Below, piece after piece: positions 33,690-42,350 of a DNA stretch of 64,000 nt. Made by a program: the position numbers and the translations under genes. The stretch's first letter is position 1. Each line of letters opens with the position of its first letter. The DNA lies in assembly GCF_928382285.1 (NCBI RefSeq), contig NZ_CAKMSS010000003.1:124001-188000 (forward strand). Reading direction: 5' to 3'. Source of the stretch: Rothia nasimurium. GTDB lineage: Bacteria; Actinomycetota; Actinomycetes; Actinomycetales; Micrococcaceae. Under the pieces are notes generated by a model, which had not been told where the DNA came from, did not search any database, and saw only the letters and a list, made by a program, of their open reading frames with translations.

Positions 33690-35306
33690 ATGAGTTCAAA
33701 CCCCACCTCAGCGCCCAAGAAACGAGAAGGCTTCTCAAGCCGCAAGGTCTTCATCTTTGCAGCTATCGGTTCAGCCGTTGGTCTCGGTAACATCTGGCGC
33801 TTCCCCTACGTCGCCTACGATAACGGCGGCGGCGCCTTCATGATCCCCTACCTGGTCGCCCTGCTCACCGCGGGTCTGCCCTTCCTCTTCTTTGACTACG
33901 TCATCGGTCACCGCGCCCGCGCATCCTCTCCCCTGGCCTTCCGCCGCCTGAACCGCAAGACCGAGTTCATCGGCTGGTGGCACATGGGCATCAACTTCAT
34001 CATCGCTATCTACTACGCAGCGATTCTTGCCTGGGCTGCCCGCTACTTCATCTACTCCTTCACCCATGCCTGGGGTGACGATCCGCAGACCTTCTTCTTC
34101 GCGGACGTCCTGCAGCTGGCTGACCCGGTCGCTCTCACCTTCGACTTCGTGCCCGGCATCCTCTACCCCCTGATCGGTATCTGGGTACTGCTGGCCCTCA
34201 TCATGTCCCTGGGCGTGCAGAAGGGCGTGGGCCTGGCTAACGTCTTCTTCATCCCCGTGCTGGTCATCATGTTCCTGGTTATGGTCGGCTACTCCCTGAC
34301 CCTGGACGGCGCAATGACCGGCCTCGATGCCCTCTTCACCCCCGACTGGGCCGCTCTGACCGAGCCCGGTGTCTGGGTTGCAGCCTACGGCCAGATCTTC
34401 TTCTCCCTGTCCATCGGCTTCGGCATCATGATCACCTACGCCTCCTACCTGAAGAACAAGACCAACCTGACCGGCTCCGGTGCGGTTGTGGGCTTCGCGA
34501 ACTCCTCCTTCGAGCTGCTGGCCGGCATCGGCGTCTTCGCAGCCCTGGGCTTCATGGCAACCGCCGCTGGCACCCAGGTCTCCGAGGTCGCAACCTCAGG
34601 TATTGGCCTGGCCTTCATCGCCTTCCCCACCATCATCTCCCAGGCCCCCGGCGGCACCCTGATCGGTGTGCTCTTCTTCGGCTCCCTGCTCTTTGCAGGC
34701 TTCACCTCCATGATCTCCATCGTCGAGGTTATCGTTGCCGGTGTTGAAGACAAGTTCAACCTGGGCCGTGTGCGCTCCACCCTGCTGGTCATCGCCCCCA
34801 TCGCGGTAATCTCAACCCTGCTCATGGCCACCACCTCCGGCCTCTACGTCCTGGATATCCTGGATAACTTCGTCAACCAGTTCGGCATCCTCGCCGCAGG
34901 CCTGGTCTCCATCTTCGTAGTTGCCTACCTGCTACGCGCCCTGCCGATCTTCCGCGACCACCTCAACGAGCGTTCGTCCTGGAAGATGGGCAAGCTCTGG
35001 ATGTTCCTGCTGGCAGGCATCACCCCCGTCATCCTGGGCTACTCCCTGATCAACACCTTCATCGACCTGATCAACGAACCCTACGAGGGCTACCCCGACC
35101 AGATGCTCAACATCTTCGGCTGGGGCATGGTCATCGCCCTGCTGGTCGTAGCTATCATCATCTCCATGCTGCCCTGGTCTAAGACCTCCCGCGCAGCGCT
35201 GACTCCCCCGGCTCCCCCGGTTGCAGGCGGCAAGGTCGTCCACGACCACGTAGACGCCACCGCCCAGTCGGCAGCCCAGTCAGCCACCGAAAAGGAAGGT
35301 GCCTAG
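33690..35306 (+). CDS. metP: NSS-family sodium-coupled amino-acid importer, MetP-like
   Basis: 538 aa with about 12 membrane segments. Neurotransmitter:sodium symporter core: Ala-Ala-Ile-Gly-Ser-Ala-Val-Gly-Leu-Gly-Asn-Ile-Trp-Arg-Phe-Pro-Tyr at ~28-44 (TM1 unwound, sodium and substrate site). The tiny gene immediately downstream is a MetS-type subunit, and in Corynebacterium glutamicum MetPS is a two-subunit methionine/alanine importer, so methionine or alanine uptake is the best inference. GGAGGA lies before the ATG. Codon bias is strong. Confidence 0.9.
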   Translation: MSSNPTSAPKKREGFSSRKVFIFAAIGSAVGLGNIWRFPYVAYDNGGGAFMIPYLVALLTAGLPFLFFDYVIGHRARASSPLAFRRLNRKTEFIGWWHMGINFIIAIYYAAILAWAARYFIYSFTHAWGDDPQTFFFADVLQLADPVALTFDFVPGILYPLIGIWVLLALIMSLGVQKGVGLANVFFIPVLVIMFLVMVGYSLTLDGAMTGLDALFTPDWAALTEPGVWVAAYGQIFFSLSIGFGIMITYASYLKNKTNLTGSGAVVGFANSSFELLAGIGVFAALGFMATAAGTQVSEVATSGIGLAFIAFPTIISQAPGGTLIGVLFFGSLLFAGFTSMISIVEVIVAGVEDKFNLGRVRSTLLVIAPIAVISTLLMATTSGLYVLDILDNFVNQFGILAAGLVSIFVVAYLLRALPIFRDHLNERSSWKMGKLWMFLLAGITPVILGYSLINTFIDLINEPYEGYPDQMLNIFGWGMVIALLVVAIIISMLPWSKTSRAALTPPAPPVAGGKVVHDHVDATAQSAAQSATEKEGA

Positions 35307-35307
35307 C

Positions 35308-35472
35308 ATGAGCTCCATCGCCATCGTTATGCTGATTGTCTCCATCGCCCTCATCTGGGGCGGCCTGGGCCTAGCCCTGGTTCATCTCTCCCGCAACCCC
35401 GACGAATCGGGTAGCGATGTAGAGGCCGACGAGACCGCAGTTCCCTGGGCCACCGAAACCGCCCAGAAGTAA
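35308..35472 (+). CDS. metS: MetS-type small subunit of NSS transporter
   Basis: 54-aa gene beginning one base after the metP stop, with AAGGAAGG as ribosome site. One hydrophobic segment, Ile-Val-Met-Leu-Ile-Val-Ser-Ile-Ala-Leu-Ile-Trp-Gly-Gly-Leu-Gly-Leu-Ala, then His-Leu-Ser-Arg-Asn-Pro and an acidic tail. The Ser-Ile-Ala-x-x-x-Trp-Gly-Gly-Leu core and the coupling to an NSS gene fit MetS, needed for the activity of MetP in Corynebacterium. It is easily missed because of its size. Confidence 0.88.
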   Translation: MSSIAIVMLIVSIALIWGGLGLALVHLSRNPDESGSDVEADETAVPWATETAQK

Positions 35473-35488
35473 CCGGCCCTCCGCAGAG

Positions 35489-35525
35489 AAAAGCCCCTCC
35501 ACACGCAGGTGTGGAGGGGCTTTTT
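35489..35525 (+). terminator. terminator of metPS
   Basis: 16-bp stem AAAAGCCCCTCCACAC and its complement, loop GCAG, ending in TTTTT. Confidence 0.95.
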
Positions 35526-35547
35526 AGAGCTCCCGATGCTGTTTATG

Positions 35548-35745
35548 AAGGAAAGGTAGGCTCGCGCTGGATGAAGCCCAGCAGATTCCGAGCGCGCGAG
35601 GAAAATAATCTGCGGGCGGAATAGGCGTAAGCCTGACCCTCTCGCCCCGCCTTGCGGCGGATTTCGTTCGCTCTTGTGTGCTCGCGCGCTCGCACCCGCT
35701 CACTTCATCCGAGCCAGCAGCTTCGCTGCGAGCCCACCTTTCCTT
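35548..35745. repeat. dispersed inverted-repeat element, copy A
   Basis: 198 bases bounded by AAGGAAAGGTAGGCTCGC (35548-35565) and an inverse copy with one mismatch (35728-35745). Inside, GCAGATT and AATCTGC (35581-35587 / 35607-35613) form a stem around a loop beginning CCGAGCGCGCGAGGAAAA; an inverse CTCGCGCGCTCG lies at 35681-35692. A 26-base end segment (35709-35734) and the loop recur in copy B at 52386-52543. No gene and no clear target duplication. It resembles a MITE or REP-like hairpin element. Confidence 0.65.
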
Positions 35746-35755
35746 GTCTAAGACC

Positions 35756-37483
35756 CTACGGCCGCACCACCCTGACGCTGATTCCGTTCTCGCCCCAGGC
35801 TGCTGCGAGTTCTTCGAGCTGTGCAGTGTGCGGGGTGGTGAAGAAGCGGCGGACGGCCGGGGCGAATTTCTCGTGTTGGGCTAGTTGGCCGTGTTCCAGG
35901 GTTGAGAAGATTCCGCCGCCCCGGTCGTCGTAGACCAGCACGTCGAGGTTGGGTTTGCGTTCAAGGGGGCCGATGTTGAGGGATCCGGTGTCGTGTAGGA
36001 AGGTGAGGTCTCCGACGAGCACGCGTACCGGGCGGTTGAGGGCCAGGGAGATTCCGGACGCGGTGGCGATGGTGCCGTCGATGCCGGCTAGGCCGCGGTT
36101 GGCAAAGACCAGGGGGGAAGCTGCCAGGGAGGGGGCAATGAGGTCAAGGTCGCGGATGAGGTTGGATGAGCCCACCATCAGCACGGCGCCATCTTCTAGG
36201 CAGCTCCGCCAGGTGGTGTCGGCGAGAGAGTAGCCTGCGGTGCGGTCGGCTGAGCTTGCGCCGGGTTGGTCGTTCAGGGTGTAGGTGCCTGCCTGGTAGT
36301 CGGCGACCTGCTGGTTCAGTTCCCGGGCTAGTTCCTGGCCGGCTTCGCTCCAGCTGGTCGTCCAGTCGTGGCCGTCCTCGGTGGTAGCGCCGTGGCCTGT
36401 GCCTGCAAAGTCGGCCAGTTCAGCCAGGGTCGCAATCTCCCGCAGGTCAAGGGCCCCGGGCTCATACCAGGGGGCAGGTGAGGGGGCGTAGAGGGCGCGT
36501 TCTACCCTGGAGTTGGCCAGCAGGGTGGCAACCGGCCGGGAGAGAGTGGGGTGGCCGAAGATGACGGCCCGCTCAACCTGCTGCCCCAGGTGCCCTGCCA
36601 ACACCTGCCGGTAGGCGGGCACGGCCAGGGGTGAGAAGCGGGCGTTCGATGAGGGTTCGGCCAGCAGGGGCAGTCCCTGCTGCTGGGCAAAGGCCTGGGC
36701 GATAGGCCCTGCTCCGTCACCGGCCACAACGACGGTACGGCGGGCGGTGCTGGCGCCGTCTATCCGTGTAGCCCCCTTGCCGCTGCCCGTGCGTAGCCAG
36801 CTAGCTGCGCTTGGGTCGGCCGGGGGTAGTGGGGTGGCAGGTGCCGGTGGGTTCTCAGCCAGTGAGCGCGCCCACCGTTCTAGGATCTGCTGGTCAAGGA
36901 GGTTGGGGGTGAGCGGGGTGTCAAGGGCCAGGTTAATCTGGACGGGGCCCCGCGGGGTGGCTGAGGGGGCGTCCCAGTTGTCTGTTGAACGCCCGGTCAG
37001 TGCAGCGAGCGCCGCGTTGAGTTGGTCGCTCTGGGGGTCGGTTGGGTCGGCCGTGTAGTTTTCGAGGGTGCAGGACGCCCGGGTGTGGGCGGGAGCAATC
37101 ACTTGCTGGTCGGTGGTTTGGTTGGCGCCGGTGCCCTGGAGCCGGGCAGGGCGGTCAGCCGAGAGCAGGGCCAGGGGTGCGCCGGCGTGGTAGGCCTCCA
37201 TGAGGGCCGGGAGGCACTCGCCCACGGCAGTGCCGCTGGTGGTGACGATACCCACCGGTTGGCCGCTGGCCTTGGCTATTCCCAAAGCTGTGAAGGCGGC
37301 GCTGCGCTCGTCGATGCGCACGTGGGCTTCGATGACTCCTGCCTGGTCTAGGGCTGCGAGGGCGTAGGCTAGGGGGGCTGAGCGTGAGCCCGGAGCGATG
37401 AGAACATGCCGCATTCCTGCCCGCACGAGGGTGTCGAGCACAGAAATTGCGGTCATAAAGGAGGTTGAGGGTGCATCAGTCAC
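35756..37483 (-). CDS. menD: SEPHCHC synthase
   Basis: 575-aa thiamine diphosphate enzyme joining isochorismate and 2-oxoglutarate. N-terminal domain with Ile-Ala-Pro-Gly-Ser-Arg-Ser-Ala-Pro-Leu-Ala (isochorismate site), catalytic-type Glu in Asp-Glu-Arg-Ser-Ala-Ala-Phe, and Thr-Ser-Gly-Thr-Ala-Val; C-terminal TPP domain with Ala-Asn-Arg-Gly-Leu-Ala-Gly-Ile-Asp-Gly-Thr-Ile-Ala-Thr-Ala, then Leu-Val-Gly-Asp-Leu-Thr-Phe-Leu-His-Asp. It begins nine bases after the menC stop, so the two are one unit. Confidence 0.95.
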   Translation of the reverse strand: MTDAPSTSFMTAISVLDTLVRAGMRHVLIAPGSRSAPLAYALAALDQAGVIEAHVRIDERSAAFTALGIAKASGQPVGIVTTSGTAVGECLPALMEAYHAGAPLALLSADRPARLQGTGANQTTDQQVIAPAHTRASCTLENYTADPTDPQSDQLNAALAALTGRSTDNWDAPSATPRGPVQINLALDTPLTPNLLDQQILERWARSLAENPPAPATPLPPADPSAASWLRTGSGKGATRIDGASTARRTVVVAGDGAGPIAQAFAQQQGLPLLAEPSSNARFSPLAVPAYRQVLAGHLGQQVERAVIFGHPTLSRPVATLLANSRVERALYAPSPAPWYEPGALDLREIATLAELADFAGTGHGATTEDGHDWTTSWSEAGQELARELNQQVADYQAGTYTLNDQPGASSADRTAGYSLADTTWRSCLEDGAVLMVGSSNLIRDLDLIAPSLAASPLVFANRGLAGIDGTIATASGISLALNRPVRVLVGDLTFLHDTGSLNIGPLERKPNLDVLVYDDRGGGIFSTLEHGQLAQHEKFAPAVRRFFTTPHTAQLEELAAAWGENGISVRVVRP

Positions 37484-37492
37484 CCCACCAGT

Positions 37493-38572
37493 TTACTCGC
37501 TGCCCTCTTCGAGACTCGGCCGGACTCTGCTGCTGCCCAGTTGCCCCTGGTCAAGCAGGCGGTAGCAGGCTTCGATTCGGCGGTGCCACCAGGCGGTGCG
37601 GTCGGGGCTGGTAGCTACCTCTTCGAGCAGATGAGGCTCGGGTGTGATGTCCCGCAGGGGCAGCTCCCCGTCCCGGGCCACAAGGGGGTGGGCGGTGACG
37701 TCCTTGGCCATCAGTGAGACCGTGCCCAGGCCGCACCCGTAGGGCAGCTGCGGCAGGGCGGCGGCCAGCGCTGCCCCGGTACGGATGCCGACCGAACTTT
37801 CAAGGGCAGATGAGACAACCGCGGGCAGGCCAGCTTGTTCTACCAGCTGCAGAGCCCGCCTCACCCCGCCCAGGGGGGCGGCCTTAATAATGAGCGCATC
37901 GGCAGCGCCCAGGCGGGCAACCCGCAGCGGGTCGTCAGCCTTACGGACGGCCTCATCAGCGGCAATCAGCAGGGGGTTACCGTGCGCCCGCAGCTCATCG
38001 CGCACCCGCGCCAGCCCCTCAATACCCGGGACCGGCTGCTCAGCGTAGAGCAGGTCGTAGTCAGCTAGCTCGTTGAGGGCGCGGACGGCCTGGGCCTCAG
38101 TCCAGCCGCCGTTCGCATCGATCTTCAGGCGGGCTCCCGGGCAGGCGTCGCGCACCGCGGCTACCCGGGCTAGATCTTGGGTTAGAGATTCTTCAAAAGG
38201 CAGCCCAGCTTCAGCCACCTTGATTTTGATTTCCCGCACCTGCCCCTCGTAGCGGCCCAGCACCGCCTCAACTTCGTTAGCAGCCACCGCCGGAACCGTA
38301 GCGTTAAGGGGAATACTGGTGCGCAGCGGCTGCGGGTAGGGCAGCCAGGCCGCCTCGATAGCGCAGGCCAGCCAGGCGGACGCCTCCGCCGGCTCGTATT
38401 CGAGGAAGGGGGCAAACTCTCCCCACCCTTCCGGCCCCTGGATCAGAGCGGTTTCACGTAGGCTGACGCCGCGGAACTTCACCCGCATGGGCAGAGCCAC
38501 TACACGGGTCGCCGACAAGATTTCTTCAAGCGGAGGCAGGGAAATATTAAGGGGCAGGGCGCTAGCTGTCAT
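37493..38572 (-). CDS. menC: o-succinylbenzoate synthase
   Basis: 359 aa, enolase superfamily, dehydrates SHCHC to o-succinylbenzoate. Catalytic Lys in Ile-Lys-Ile-Lys-Val, metal ligands in Ile-Asp-Ala-Asn-Gly-Gly-Trp, Glu-Gln-Pro, and Ala-Ala-Asp-Glu, and the second Lys in Leu-Ile-Ile-Lys-Ala-Ala-Pro-Leu-Gly-Gly. Upstream of menD in the same operon. The isochorismate synthase (menF) and menH expected for the same branch are not in this window. Confidence 0.94.
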   Translation of the reverse strand: MTASALPLNISLPPLEEILSATRVVALPMRVKFRGVSLRETALIQGPEGWGEFAPFLEYEPAEASAWLACAIEAAWLPYPQPLRTSIPLNATVPAVAANEVEAVLGRYEGQVREIKIKVAEAGLPFEESLTQDLARVAAVRDACPGARLKIDANGGWTEAQAVRALNELADYDLLYAEQPVPGIEGLARVRDELRAHGNPLLIAADEAVRKADDPLRVARLGAADALIIKAAPLGGVRRALQLVEQAGLPAVVSSALESSVGIRTGAALAAALPQLPYGCGLGTVSLMAKDVTAHPLVARDGELPLRDITPEPHLLEEVATSPDRTAWWHRRIEACYRLLDQGQLGSSRVRPSLEEGSE

Positions 38573-38790
38573 ACCTTCTAATCTACTCTTCTACCGCTTC
38601 TACAGGGCAGCTTGGGGGCGTTCGCGCAACATTAGGGGTTCTCTCAGGAAAGTCCCATGTGAGTTTGCCACAATAGCACTACAGGCTGAGCCTGTTAGCT
38701 CTTAGCAGGGTCTAGGGCTGAAATAGCAGGTACAGCTTGGTAGGCTCGTTGAGGTGTCTACACGCAGCAGAAAGGTCTTTGGGGATAACT

Positions 38791-40233
38791 GTGAGTTTTG
38801 AGAAGCGCGATTCTAACGCTGTTTCTGGCACACCCGACGATGCCACCGAGGTGCTAACGCCCCAGACCTATACCGACCGCACGGTTGCCCTGCCGACCAG
38901 CCCCGGTGACGACGCCACCGAGGTGCTTCCCGCTTCACGGGCACGGGCTACTTTTACAGATGATGACGCCACCGTGGTACTCCCTGCCGCGCCTTCTGCT
39001 CCCCAGGGCGAGGCCATCAAAGCTAAGCTCCAGGCCGGTACCGCTAGTGGCCTGGCGGCAGCTAAGACCGGTTTTGCCGCCGCGCAGGCAGCGGCCCAGG
39101 AGGCAGCGCACCGGGTCAAGAAGGAACGTGCCGCCCGGGCGGCGAGCAAGGCCCGCACCCAGGCGGCAGCCCCGCGTCCGGACGCAGTCAGCGCCCACCG
39201 GGCGCCGCAGGCTAGCTACGGGGCCCCTGCCGCTGCTCCACAAGGACGCCCCCGCCCCGGCCACCCGGCGCAGGGCTACGGCCAGGCGCCCTACAGCAGC
39301 CAGCCTCATTCAGGGGAGTACTCCCCCTCGGGCCGGCTGCATATGCTCACTCCCTCGCATATTCGACAGACCCGTCCCTCGCTCTGGACCCTGATCCAGC
39401 ACTTCTTTGCGGCAGGAACCCTCTTCTGCCTTCTGGTTGCGGCCTTTGTTTTCTTTATTACGACTCCAACCGGCCAGGAGCTCGATGAGATTTCCTTTCA
39501 GGAATTCTCCTACCAGTTCATGACCTACACAGAGCAGACCTCCACCCTGCTCGACTTCATTCCCACCGCCGCCGGTATTACCGCGGCTATCGGCATTCTC
39601 TTTGTGCTGCTGTGGAAGCACCGCTTTGTGCCAGCCCTGGTCGGTGTGGCCATTGCCGCCGGTGCTAATCTCACCACCCAACTGCTGAAGAACTACATCA
39701 TCGTCAAGCCCAACCTGGGTATTCAGGAGGCCCTGGGTAACTCGGCACCGTCCGGCCACACGACCTTCGCAGCCGCTGCGGGCCTGGCCCTCTTCCTGGC
39801 CTCCCCCAAGCGCTTCCGCCCCACCGTAGCGCTCATCAGTATGGTCTTTACGGTAGCGGCAGGTTACTCCACCGTGGTCAATGGCTGGCACAGGCCAGCC
39901 GATGTGGTCACAGCTATTCTGGTCACCGGGCTCTGGGGCGTACTAGGTCTGGTTATTCTGCGCTTCATGCGCTCCGAAGAACTCGATATGAGCGACACCC
40001 AGCGCTCCGGCCTAATCCTGGTACCTCTGCTTTCTATCTCGGGATTCTTCTCGGGTTTCTGCGCTCTAGCCCTCTACTGGGTGACCTACACCAACCCGAT
40101 TCCCGGTTCTGCCTTTATGGCAGCCATCTGCCTCATCGGGGCGGTAGCGGCCCTGACCACCAGCACCCAGGTCGCCCTGCTGCGCCCCCAGAATAAGAAG
40201 CGCAGCGCCTACCGGAAGGTCTGGGCTTACTAG
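38791..40233 (+). CDS. PAP2-family membrane phosphatase with disordered N-terminus
   Basis: 480 aa. Residues 1-~190 are disordered and Ala/Pro-rich, with three copies of Asp-Asp-Ala-Thr-(Glu/Val)-Val-Leu in the first 65. Then a membrane block of about seven segments with PAP2 motifs: Lys-Asn-Tyr-Ile-Ile-Val-Lys-Pro, Pro-Ser-Gly-His-Thr-Thr and Val-Val-Asn-Gly-Trp-His-Arg-Pro-Ala-Asp, giving the catalytic His pair on the outer face. Likely dephosphorylates a lipid or undecaprenyl pyrophosphate. GTG 38791 has GGGGA five bases upstream. The repeated acidic-Thr motif resembles substrates of actinobacterial Ser/Thr kinases that bind FHA domains; inferred only. Confidence 0.85.
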   Translation: MSFEKRDSNAVSGTPDDATEVLTPQTYTDRTVALPTSPGDDATEVLPASRARATFTDDDATVVLPAAPSAPQGEAIKAKLQAGTASGLAAAKTGFAAAQAAAQEAAHRVKKERAARAASKARTQAAAPRPDAVSAHRAPQASYGAPAAAPQGRPRPGHPAQGYGQAPYSSQPHSGEYSPSGRLHMLTPSHIRQTRPSLWTLIQHFFAAGTLFCLLVAAFVFFITTPTGQELDEISFQEFSYQFMTYTEQTSTLLDFIPTAAGITAAIGILFVLLWKHRFVPALVGVAIAAGANLTTQLLKNYIIVKPNLGIQEALGNSAPSGHTTFAAAAGLALFLASPKRFRPTVALISMVFTVAAGYSTVVNGWHRPADVVTAILVTGLWGVLGLVILRFMRSEELDMSDTQRSGLILVPLLSISGFFSGFCALALYWVTYTNPIPGSAFMAAICLIGAVAALTTSTQVALLRPQNKKRSAYRKVWAY

Positions 40234-40245
40234 GCCCTCAGGGCT

Positions 40246-41160
40246 TTAGCCTTGCCCCAGGGTAATGGGGCCGGTCAGGCCAGAGGCGGCGTCCCCCTCA
40301 AACGTGACGGTTGAGAGCCCCTGCCCTTCAGCCTCACGGGCTTCAAGCTTCGTGAGACGGTCGAGCAGTATACGGGTGGATCCACCCGAATAGGGCAGCT
40401 GGTACATCGAGGCTGTCGTCGCCCCCTTGACCTTCTTCAGTGCGGATTCAGCGATTTTCTGTACGGCGTCTTCCATGGTGTCGGCCATACGCTCGATGAA
40501 AGAACTCTCCACCGGGGTACCGTGCCCGGGAACGAAGATACGGTAGCGGTCGAGCCCTGCCAGGGTGCGTAGGGTGCTGACCCACAGTTCGGGGTAGGAG
40601 TCGTCGAAGGCGGGGTCTGAGCCCTGCTCGATGATGTCACCGGCGAACAGGACGTCGTCTACGCCTACCAGCACGTCACCGTCGGTGTGGGCCAGGCCCA
40701 GGTACATGAGGGTAACGGCCCGCTGGCCCAGTTCTACCCGGGTAAAGGCCGGACGGGTACCGTCGCCGGGCAAGAACCGGGTGGGTACGACAAGCTGGGT
40801 GTTGGGGCCAGCCTGGTGGGCCATCTCGGGTTCTAGCACCTCAACGTAAAGACGCTGACGGTCACCGTAGCTTTCAATGGCCCGGGCAGCGCGGGGGTGG
40901 GCCCAGATATCGGTGACTCCGTCGGCTGCGAACACGGCGTTGCCCATGAAGCGGTCGAAGTGCGCGTGGGTGTTGACCGCAACCAGAGGAAGCTCGGTGA
41001 CCCGTCGCACGGCTCTCAGGATCTCGGCTCCCTGACGGGGCCCGGCACCGGTGTCAACCACCATAGCCTTCTCTGCGCCCACAATCAGACCGGAGTTAAG
41101 ACGGTAGTTATCCGTTGAGATCTGATAGATACCATCGGCAATTTCAAGAGTTCTAGCCAT
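40246..41160 (-). CDS. metallo-beta-lactamase-fold hydrolase
   Basis: 304 aa. Metal motif Thr-His-Ala-His-Phe-Asp near residue 65, a following His in Leu-Ala-His-Thr-Asp-Gly-Asp near 150, Asp in Leu-Phe-Ala-Gly-Asp, and His in Val-Pro-Gly-His-Gly near 210. The second His of HxHxDH is replaced by Arg (His-x-His-x-Asp-Arg), a variant seen in a branch of the family, so only one zinc may bind tightly. Substrate unknown. Convergent with the PAP2 gene, 12 bases apart. Confidence 0.87.
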   Translation of the reverse strand: MARTLEIADGIYQISTDNYRLNSGLIVGAEKAMVVDTGAGPRQGAEILRAVRRVTELPLVAVNTHAHFDRFMGNAVFAADGVTDIWAHPRAARAIESYGDRQRLYVEVLEPEMAHQAGPNTQLVVPTRFLPGDGTRPAFTRVELGQRAVTLMYLGLAHTDGDVLVGVDDVLFAGDIIEQGSDPAFDDSYPELWVSTLRTLAGLDRYRIFVPGHGTPVESSFIERMADTMEDAVQKIAESALKKVKGATTASMYQLPYSGGSTRILLDRLTKLEAREAEGQGLSTVTFEGDAASGLTGPITLGQG

Positions 41161-41355
41161 ACTCTCTAAGGTACTTGAAATAAAAGGTGCCTACCGTGTT
41201 TACGAGTGGCTGGGCAGTTATTTCTCACCACACTGCCCTTCTTTAACGGTGTTACGCAGGTTGAGCGCAATCTTATGTCATAAAAAGATGTATCACCTTA
41301 GCTACCAGCTCATCAGGGGGAGCTGCCCTCAACCCCGCTAGCTTCCCCTGGGCAC

Positions 41356-41361
41356 TAGACT
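41356..41361 (+). promoter_or_regulatory. -10-like hexamer of gluQ (leaderless)
   Basis: TAGACT, then six bases, then GTG 41368. Same geometry as at the GntR, furA and menB genes. Confidence 0.45.
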
Positions 41362-41367
41362 AGTGGG

Positions 41368-42342
41368 GTGATGTCTATCAAAACCGCTCCTGTTCCCGTT
41401 CCCTGCGGCCGTTACGCGCCTTCCCCTTCCGGTGACCTGCACCTGGGCAACCTGCGCACCGCCCTACTGGCCTGGATGATGGCCCGTACCGCGGGAGGCC
41501 GTTTTGTGATGCGGGTGGAGGACCTAGACCGGGTCAAGAAGGGGGCGGCAGAGCGTCAGCTGGCCGACCTAGCCGCCCTGGGCATCGACTGGGACGGGGA
41601 GGTGCTCTACCAGTCCACCCGCCTAGATGCCTACGCGGACGCCCTTAACCGCCTGCGAGAGGCAGGGCTAGTTTACGAGTGCTACTGCACCCGCAAAGAA
41701 ATTCAGGAGGCCTCCAGCGCCCCGCACGGCGCCCCCGGCGCCTACCCCGGCACCTGCCGCAACCTCACCGAGGCAGAACGTGCCGAGCGCAGGCAGCTGA
41801 GGCCGGCGTCCTTGCGCCTCAAAGCCCAGGTGAGCGAATGGACTGTCACCGACCGTTTCGCCGGGGAATACACCGACGCGGTCGATGACTTTGTGCTGGT
41901 GCGGGCCGACGGGGTCTACGCCTACAACCTGGTGTGCGTGGTTGATGACGACTACCAGGGGGTCACCGAGGTGGTGCGCGGCGACGATCTGCTGCCCTCT
42001 GCCCCCCGCCAGGCCTATCTAGCTCACCTACTGGGGTTGCAGGTGCCCACCTATGCCCATGTCCCCCTGGCCCTCAACACCGAGGGCAAGCGCCTGGCTA
42101 AACGGGACGGGGCCGTGACCCTTGCTGAGCTCACCGCCGCCGGGGTCAGCACCGACCACATCATGCGCATGATTGCTGCCTCTATTCCCCTGCCCCCGCT
42201 CACCGGGGCGAGCGCGGGCGAAAGCGGCCCCCACCTGCCCGAAACCGCCGCTGAGATGCTCTCTGTCTTTAGCCCAGACCGTATCAAGCAGGCCCCCTGG
42301 ACGGTGGTAGACCCGCTGCTCGAAAGCACCTGCGGGCTTTAG
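41368..42342 (+). CDS. gluQ: glutamyl-Q tRNA(Asp) synthetase
   Basis: 324 aa, a GluRS catalytic core without the anticodon-binding domain; it attaches glutamate to queuosine in tRNA-Asp. HIGH-type motif Ser-Pro-Ser-Gly-Asp-Leu-His-Leu-Gly-Asn near 20-28, zinc-type Cys-Tyr-Cys and a later Cys in Pro-Gly-Thr-Cys-Arg, and KMSKS-like Lys-Arg-Leu-Ala-Lys-Arg near 245. GTG 41368 fits leaderless geometry; ATG 41371 is the alternative. The DMT exporter gene begins eight bases after the stop. Confidence 0.92.
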   Translation: MMSIKTAPVPVPCGRYAPSPSGDLHLGNLRTALLAWMMARTAGGRFVMRVEDLDRVKKGAAERQLADLAALGIDWDGEVLYQSTRLDAYADALNRLREAGLVYECYCTRKEIQEASSAPHGAPGAYPGTCRNLTEAERAERRQLRPASLRLKAQVSEWTVTDRFAGEYTDAVDDFVLVRADGVYAYNLVCVVDDDYQGVTEVVRGDDLLPSAPRQAYLAHLLGLQVPTYAHVPLALNTEGKRLAKRDGAVTLAELTAAGVSTDHIMRMIAASIPLPPLTGASAGESGPHLPETAAEMLSVFSPDRIKQAPWTVVDPLLESTCGL

Positions 42343-42350
42343 GAGGCGCT

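Noticed and set aside
35652..35933. Frame across repeat copy A and the end of menD
   Set aside because: The peptide comes from the repeat; the similar peptide at copy B (52362-52826) reflects the shared DNA repeat, not a conserved protein.
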